NCBI GenBank assembly: GCA_963709155.1
Contig: CAVPVD010000006.1
Location: forward strand, 248,001-312,000
Origin: Bog-159 sp963709155
GTDB taxonomy: Bacteria; Acidobacteriota; Terriglobia; Bryobacterales; Bryobacteraceae
DNA: 64,000 nucleotides
Reading direction: 5' to 3'
Shown: positions 59,676-64,000 of the stretch, piece after piece
Position numbering within the stretch: position 1 is the first letter of the stretch
How the letters are laid out: every line of letters begins with the position of its first letter
The notes under the pieces: model-generated
Told to the model about the DNA's origin: nothing
The model's input: only the letters and a program-made list of their open reading frames with translations
Databases searched by the model: none
Made by a program: the position numbers and the translations under genes

Positions 59676-61319
59676 ATGGGCACGGACCCCAAGCAGATTC
59701 TTATTTTAGGCGGCGGTTTTGCAGGCGTATATACTGCGCGCTATCTGGAGAAGCTTCTTCGTCCCGAAGAAGCCAACGTCACACTAGTCAATCGCGAAAA
59801 CTACTGGGTCTACCAACCGATGCTGCCGGAAGTGATTTCGGGGGCCATCGGACTCACCAGTGTGGTTTCCCCGATTCGGCGTTCTTGCCCTCGCACCAAG
59901 CTGGTCATGCGGGACGTCGAGCATATCGACCTACAGAACCAGATTGTGACCATCAGCCCGGGGTTCCTCCCCCGCCAGCTTCAGCTCAAATACGACCACC
60001 TCGTCATAGCGCTCGGCAACGTGACGAATTTCTATGGAATGCCGGGTCTGATCGAGAACGCTCTGCCGTTTCGAACCCTCGCGGATGCCATGGTGCTGCG
60101 AAACCACTTGATTCACGTTCTGGAGGAAGCCGATGTGGAGGAGGATCCGGAGCAGCGCCGCAAACTGCTGACGTTCGTGGTCGGCGGCGGGGGATTTTCC
60201 GGCGTCGAAGTGATGGCGGAGTTGAATGATTTTGTGCACGCCGTCAAGAAGAACTACTTGCGTCTTCGCCACGAACCTCACCGCTGCGTCATCGTCCAGG
60301 CCGGCGACCGCATTCTGCCCGAGATGTCGGAAACTCTTGCGGTCTTTGCGCAAAAGATCCTGCGCAAGCGCGGCGTCGAAATTCTCCTGCACGACCGGCT
60401 TTTTTCGGCGACGTCGGAGCGTGCCATTCTAAAATCCGGAACCGAGATCCCTTGCAAGACGCTCATCTCGACCGTACCCTCGGCGTTGCCGCCCGTGCTG
60501 CAGAAAATGGAGTGCGCCAAGGAAAGGGGCAGGCTGGTGGTGAGCACGGCCCTGGAATTAAAGGATTGGGAAGGCCGGGTTTGGGCGCTTGGCGACTGTG
60601 CTTCGATTAAGACCGTGGCAGGCACACCCGTGCCGCCTACTGCGCAGCACGCCATCCGGGAAGCCGCTACCGCGGCCATTAACATCGCGGCCGCGGTACG
60701 AGGCGGGAAGCGGGCTGATTTCGCCTTTGAAGGTCTTGGCACACTCGGCTCGCTCGGCCACGGCGCGGCCGTCGCGCAAGTATTTGGCATTAGGCTTTCG
60801 GGTCTGATCGCGTGGATCCTCTGGCGTTGCATCTACCTGATGAAAATGCCCGGATGGAATCGCAAGATACGGATCTCCACTGACTGGCTCCTGCATTTGC
60901 TGTTTCCTCCGGAACTGGCCCAAACCAAGATTGCTTTGGAGCCCGGCATCAAGCATCAGCATTTCGAGCGCGGTGACATCGTCTTCCGGCAGGGCGACCT
61001 GGGCGATAACGTGTATGTGATCCAGGAAGGCGAATGTGACGTTCTGCGGGAAAGGGACGGCGCACAGGAGCTTCTGGCTACCTTGGGACGCGGCGAATAC
61101 TTCGGTGAGATGGCCGTACTCTCAGATCAGACACGGAATGCCACTATCCGCGCCCGTTCCACGATGAATGTCCTCATCATCGCGAAACACGATTTCAATA
61201 ACTTACGGGAAAGCGTGCCTGCGTTCAGCGAGGCGTTCAGTGAGTTGGCCAAGGGGCGCGCGGTTGCGGGCGCCGCGCATTCCTCCACCGGCACTCACCC
61301 GGATAGAGAATTGTCTTGA
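59676..61319 (+). CDS. ndh: Type II NADH dehydrogenase fused to a cNMP-binding domain
   Basis: 547 residues. Residues 1-400 are NDH-2: ILILGGGFAGVYTARYLE (FAD site), LVNRENYWVYQPMLPEV, FVVGGGGFSGVEVMAELNDF (NADH site), VWALGDCASIKT and the quinone-site PPTAQHAIREA. The membrane-binding helices IRLSGLIAWILWRCIYLMKM follow. Residues 430-540 are a CAP-type sensor (HFERGDIVFRQGDLGDNVYV, LGRGEYFGEMAVLSDQTR, RNATIRA) with the phosphate-binding Glu and Arg. This domain normally does not occur in NDH-2 (about 400-430 residues). The fusion suggests direct cyclic nucleotide control of NADH oxidation. Confidence 0.93.
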   Translation: MGTDPKQILILGGGFAGVYTARYLEKLLRPEEANVTLVNRENYWVYQPMLPEVISGAIGLTSVVSPIRRSCPRTKLVMRDVEHIDLQNQIVTISPGFLPRQLQLKYDHLVIALGNVTNFYGMPGLIENALPFRTLADAMVLRNHLIHVLEEADVEEDPEQRRKLLTFVVGGGGFSGVEVMAELNDFVHAVKKNYLRLRHEPHRCVIVQAGDRILPEMSETLAVFAQKILRKRGVEILLHDRLFSATSERAILKSGTEIPCKTLISTVPSALPPVLQKMECAKERGRLVVSTALELKDWEGRVWALGDCASIKTVAGTPVPPTAQHAIREAATAAINIAAAVRGGKRADFAFEGLGTLGSLGHGAAVAQVFGIRLSGLIAWILWRCIYLMKMPGWNRKIRISTDWLLHLLFPPELAQTKIALEPGIKHQHFERGDIVFRQGDLGDNVYVIQEGECDVLRERDGAQELLATLGRGEYFGEMAVLSDQTRNATIRARSTMNVLIIAKHDFNNLRESVPAFSEAFSELAKGRAVAGAAHSSTGTHPDRELS

Positions 61320-61344
61320 CCTTTTGCGGCACTTAGGTCATACT
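61316..61344 (+). promoter_or_regulatory. Sigma-70-type promoter for the multiheme gene
   Basis: TTGACC at 61316-61321, 17-base spacer, CATACT at 61339-61344, starting in the last codons of ndh; the ATG at 61366 has GGAGG upstream. Confidence 0.6.
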
Positions 61345-61365
61345 CTTCCAAATGCGGAGGACTCT

Positions 61366-63522
61366 ATGTCTCCAATAGTACGTTGGGCTCCGGTGTTTCT
61401 TGCCGGGCTAGGAGTGTTGCCGTTGCCGGCACAAACCCCCGTCGGCGGTCCACCGAACGGAGCCTTTAAGAACCAGGATTATCAGCCGCCACAGGTTTGT
61501 ATGCCCTGCCATCAGAGGCAGTACGACGAGTTGCGAAGCTCGGTGAAGTCCGGATACCGCAACGTCAGCCCCCTGTTCAACGGACTGGAGCTGTCGGCCA
61601 ACTTTCTGAACGGAGGCTTGCTTCGTCCCGTCTACGCGGACAGCCAGAAGATGCTGTCCCCAGGCACCCCTTTCAATACCAACATGTTCACGACTCCTTT
61701 ATTCGTGAATGTGAACCAGGTACGGGCCGGATTCTGCCTGGGTTGCCACAACGGTCCGTACATGAAGGAAGGCGACAATCCAATGCTGCGTGAAGTGCCG
61801 GAACTGGCTGGTACTTCAGGGAGTTTCGTGCCGGAAATCCTCCGCCCATTGCGCGACTATCATCTGGTGGATAGCAACGGCAACCAGATACTACCGGCGA
61901 CCATCGGCGGCGACCCTCCACCAGGTTCGGGCCCCTCCCAGGGCGCTTTCGGCATCACCTGCGACATGTGCCACAACGTGCAAGGTCCCGACTTGGATCG
62001 GAGTTTTCAGGGCGATGGCTTCGCCAACAACAGTACCGATTTCAATCACACTATCGAGAAGGTGGGCCCATTCTCGCAACCCGTCGCGGTGAAAGGGAAC
62101 TTCCATGTCTCCAGCAACGACCCTGATAAGATCGCGTTCCTGCGAAGCCCGGCGTTCTGCAACGGCTGTCACGATGTCCGCGTTCCAGTGAGCCTCCCCG
62201 GCGATTTTCAGCATTTGGAGTACGACGTCAACACCGGCGGGGAGAACGTCACCTACTTCCGCCTGGAGAATCTTAGTTCGGAATTCCAGATCGGCGCGTA
62301 CAACAGCACCAACAATCCTTTTGGCAAGGTCATCCGCTGCCAGGATTGTCACATGTCGATGTTCCCGTACGCCGGAAACTCGACCTACCAGGTCGGAGAC
62401 CTTAACATCACCAGCCCGACGCCGGCGCAATTCTTTACCAACTACGCCGCCGTGCCCGGGGTGGCCACCGATGAAGGTTTTCCTTTGCAGCAACGCCAGG
62501 TCGTGAATCATCACTTCACGGGAGTCGATGTGCCGCTGCTGTATCCCGCGGAACTACAGGCGCGGCTGGGTGCGGATTATCCGGACCCGTACCAGGCGGG
62601 TGTAGATCAATATGGCATTCCCAATTCCCTGGCGCAGCGCCGGGAAGATTTGTTGGACGCCGCCGTGCGTGTCAGTCTGGCCAAGACCGACCCTGTCGCC
62701 CAGTTGGGGCAAACATTCACGGTGCGCGCCGAGTGCGTGGCCCTGACAGGACACCGTTTTCCCGCGGGCTTCTCACAGGAACGCACCACTTACCTCCAAC
62801 TATCGGTCACGGACGACAACGGGTTTCTGTTGTATCAGTCGGGTTATGTGGTGGACAAGCCGCACCCGGAAACCGGTGAGATGCAGCCCGACGGTAATTT
62901 GAACGACGAAGATCTGGAGCACATCCACGCCGTCGTCGATCCCGGCAACCACATGCGCAACCCTGCCGATCCCTACCCGGCCGGCATGACGTCAAATGCC
63001 GGTCACACGAATGAGGTCTTCGAAGCGGGTCCCGACGACGGCCCCGACGAACGACTCTATTTCGGCTTCAATGAGGGCTTGGTTCTTTTCCGCAACGAGT
63101 TGACGCATATCTTCTTTACGGGCGCAGGCCTGGGCAGAACCCAGGCGGATGGGACGACTGCGATCACCGCATCCTTTCCGCACTACGAGGAGACTTTCAG
63201 CGCCGCTTTCGCCAACACCGTGGACAATTTTCGCTCGCTCCAGCCCCTGGTGCCGCGAACGTTTAACTACGACATCACATTGCCTACGCAAGAGGAGTTG
63301 ACGGAGATGGGCATGGATTCGATCAAAGCGCCTTTGCACGTCCACGTGCAGGTGAACTACGAACATTTCCCGCCGCTGTTCACGCGCTTCCTGGCCCGCA
63401 CCACCAGTGCCATTGGGCCCTCCGGCAACGATCTGAACCTGATTACCGAGCAGCGGATAGACGATCTACTGAAGAATCTGACGAGTATAGCTTCCGCGGA
63501 CATTACCGTGGACGTGGAGTAG
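61366..63522 (+). CDS. Exported pentaheme c-type cytochrome
   Basis: 718 residues from ATG 61366 (GGAGG 8 bases upstream) with a signal peptide ending PLPAQ. Five heme sites: QVCMPCHQRQ, GFCLGCHNGP, ITCDMCHNVQ, AFCNGCHDVR and IRCQDCHMSM, all in the first 360 residues. The second half is a beta-rich domain of unknown role (GHRFPAGFSQERTTYLQLSV, DEDLEHIHAVVDPGNHMRNP). The GHRFPAGF segment resembles the C-terminal domain of acidobacterial multiheme cytochromes related to hydroxylamine-oxidoreductase-like families. Likely a periplasmic redox enzyme; substrate unknown. Confidence 0.88.
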   Translation: MSPIVRWAPVFLAGLGVLPLPAQTPVGGPPNGAFKNQDYQPPQVCMPCHQRQYDELRSSVKSGYRNVSPLFNGLELSANFLNGGLLRPVYADSQKMLSPGTPFNTNMFTTPLFVNVNQVRAGFCLGCHNGPYMKEGDNPMLREVPELAGTSGSFVPEILRPLRDYHLVDSNGNQILPATIGGDPPPGSGPSQGAFGITCDMCHNVQGPDLDRSFQGDGFANNSTDFNHTIEKVGPFSQPVAVKGNFHVSSNDPDKIAFLRSPAFCNGCHDVRVPVSLPGDFQHLEYDVNTGGENVTYFRLENLSSEFQIGAYNSTNNPFGKVIRCQDCHMSMFPYAGNSTYQVGDLNITSPTPAQFFTNYAAVPGVATDEGFPLQQRQVVNHHFTGVDVPLLYPAELQARLGADYPDPYQAGVDQYGIPNSLAQRREDLLDAAVRVSLAKTDPVAQLGQTFTVRAECVALTGHRFPAGFSQERTTYLQLSVTDDNGFLLYQSGYVVDKPHPETGEMQPDGNLNDEDLEHIHAVVDPGNHMRNPADPYPAGMTSNAGHTNEVFEAGPDDGPDERLYFGFNEGLVLFRNELTHIFFTGAGLGRTQADGTTAITASFPHYEETFSAAFANTVDNFRSLQPLVPRTFNYDITLPTQEELTEMGMDSIKAPLHVHVQVNYEHFPPLFTRFLARTTSAIGPSGNDLNLITEQRIDDLLKNLTSIASADITVDVE

Positions 63523-63525
63523 ACC

Positions 63526-64000
63526 ATGACAACGACCTACCGCTTATATCAGGTTGTGCTGTTCTCTTCGCTAATTGCCGGCGCGTGGGCACAGCCTCAG
63601 TCGCCATACGTCCCCGGAGTCACCTATCAGCAAACCAATCCGAACTATCCCATTCCCAATCCGTTTTATTTCGAAGGCCGCATCGATTGGAATCTCCTCA
63701 GTATCAGCCAACCCGGTAACACTTGGGAGTATATGGAGCGTGGCATCCATAAGCAGGACGATCTGGAAGACTACACCGGCGCGATTGCCGACTACCAGCA
63801 ATCTATCGCGATGAACAATCTCGCGAACCAGACATGCCAACTCGTGACGGCGGCGCCGCCGGCCGGACCCCTGAATCCGCCGCCCTGTATTCTCACGGTA
63901 CGCCTGCGGCTGGCTGGACTCCTGAGCGCGACACAACCGCAACAAGCCATTGCTCTATACCAGCAGGCGCTGCTTATCGATCCGTTGCGTCTCGGAGCAA
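63526..64000 (+). CDS. Exported TPR protein, 3' end cut by window
   Basis: The first 158 residues are visible. Signal peptide (RLYQVVLFSSLIAGAWA) then a tyrosine/proline-rich segment, and helical pairs YTGAIADYQQSIAMN and LLSATQPQQAIALYQQALLI that look like TPR units. It begins 4 bases after the multiheme stop and so belongs to the same operon. It probably acts as a scaffold for the periplasmic cytochrome; inference from position. Confidence 0.75.
   Translation, partial: MTTTYRLYQVVLFSSLIAGAWAQPQSPYVPGVTYQQTNPNYPIPNPFYFEGRIDWNLLSISQPGNTWEYMERGIHKQDDLEDYTGAIADYQQSIAMNNLANQTCQLVTAAPPAGPLNPPPCILTVRLRLAGLLSATQPQQAIALYQQALLIDPLRLGA

Overview
This is a GC-rich stretch that looks like an Acidobacteriota chromosome of the Solibacter/Bryobacter type. 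The evidence is an Oar-like carboxypeptidase-regulatory TonB receptor, a fragment of an ADOP-type FtsX permease, Ig-plus-beta-helix surface proteins, DUF2911, many Tat/Sec-exported enzymes for plant-type glycans, and modular hairpin repeats between genes. No rRNA, tRNA or CRISPR array was seen. The lineage is inferred from gene content only.

Layout. 1-3.9 kb: exported ChbG-like deacetylase, an unknown secreted protein and a DUF362 protein in one minus-strand operon, then an HpcH/HpaI aldolase. 3.9-7.9 kb: two abutting, nearly identical 1916-bp group II introns inserted in one arm of a 36-bp palindrome. 7.9-20 kb: a frameshifted TonB-type receptor, DUF2911, a zinc-ribbon membrane protein, a predicted metalloprotease with a C45/phospholipase-B-like hydrolase, selD (with an in-frame UGA read as selenocysteine) coupled to pyrF, a phosphoesterase and a beta-helix protein. 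20-24 kb: ParA-like ATPase, phosphohexomutase and IS debris. 24-33 kb: glycan block (GH2; GH29-GH39-AraD1/FAH operon) and a PepD-type dipeptidase. 33-40 kb: a lone IS1595-type zinc-ribbon protein with a coupled 59-residue partner, pgi, and a seven-gene operon joining a SpoIIE phosphatase, RsbW-like kinase and STAS protein to an MCE/Mla lipid transporter. 40-46 kb: sugar isomerase-like protein, desaturase, FG-GAP protein, molybdopterin oxidoreductase. 45.8-54 kb: accessory region with pseudogenes, 145-bp dispersed repeats, a serine-recombinase stub, a putative effector cluster (GH75-like hydrolase, adaptor-like protein, a protein with clan-CD-like His and Cys motifs) and a UPF0175/DUF3368 toxin-antitoxin locus with a broken toxin. 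54-64 kb: an oxidoreductase, a YCII-like protein, then a respiratory module in which a class III nucleotide cyclase lies next to a cytochrome c, a membrane cNMP-binding protein, a tetraheme NapC/NrfH-like protein, a type II NADH dehydrogenase fused to a cNMP-binding domain, and a pentaheme protein.

The strongest leads are the Sec-containing SelD with a foldable SECIS, the head-to-tail group II intron dimer, the partner-switching/Mla operon, the cyclic-nucleotide-linked respiratory cluster and the effector-like cluster at 48-52 kb. Several genes carry single frameshifts, at least one at a G run, so sequence error must be excluded before calling them pseudogenes.
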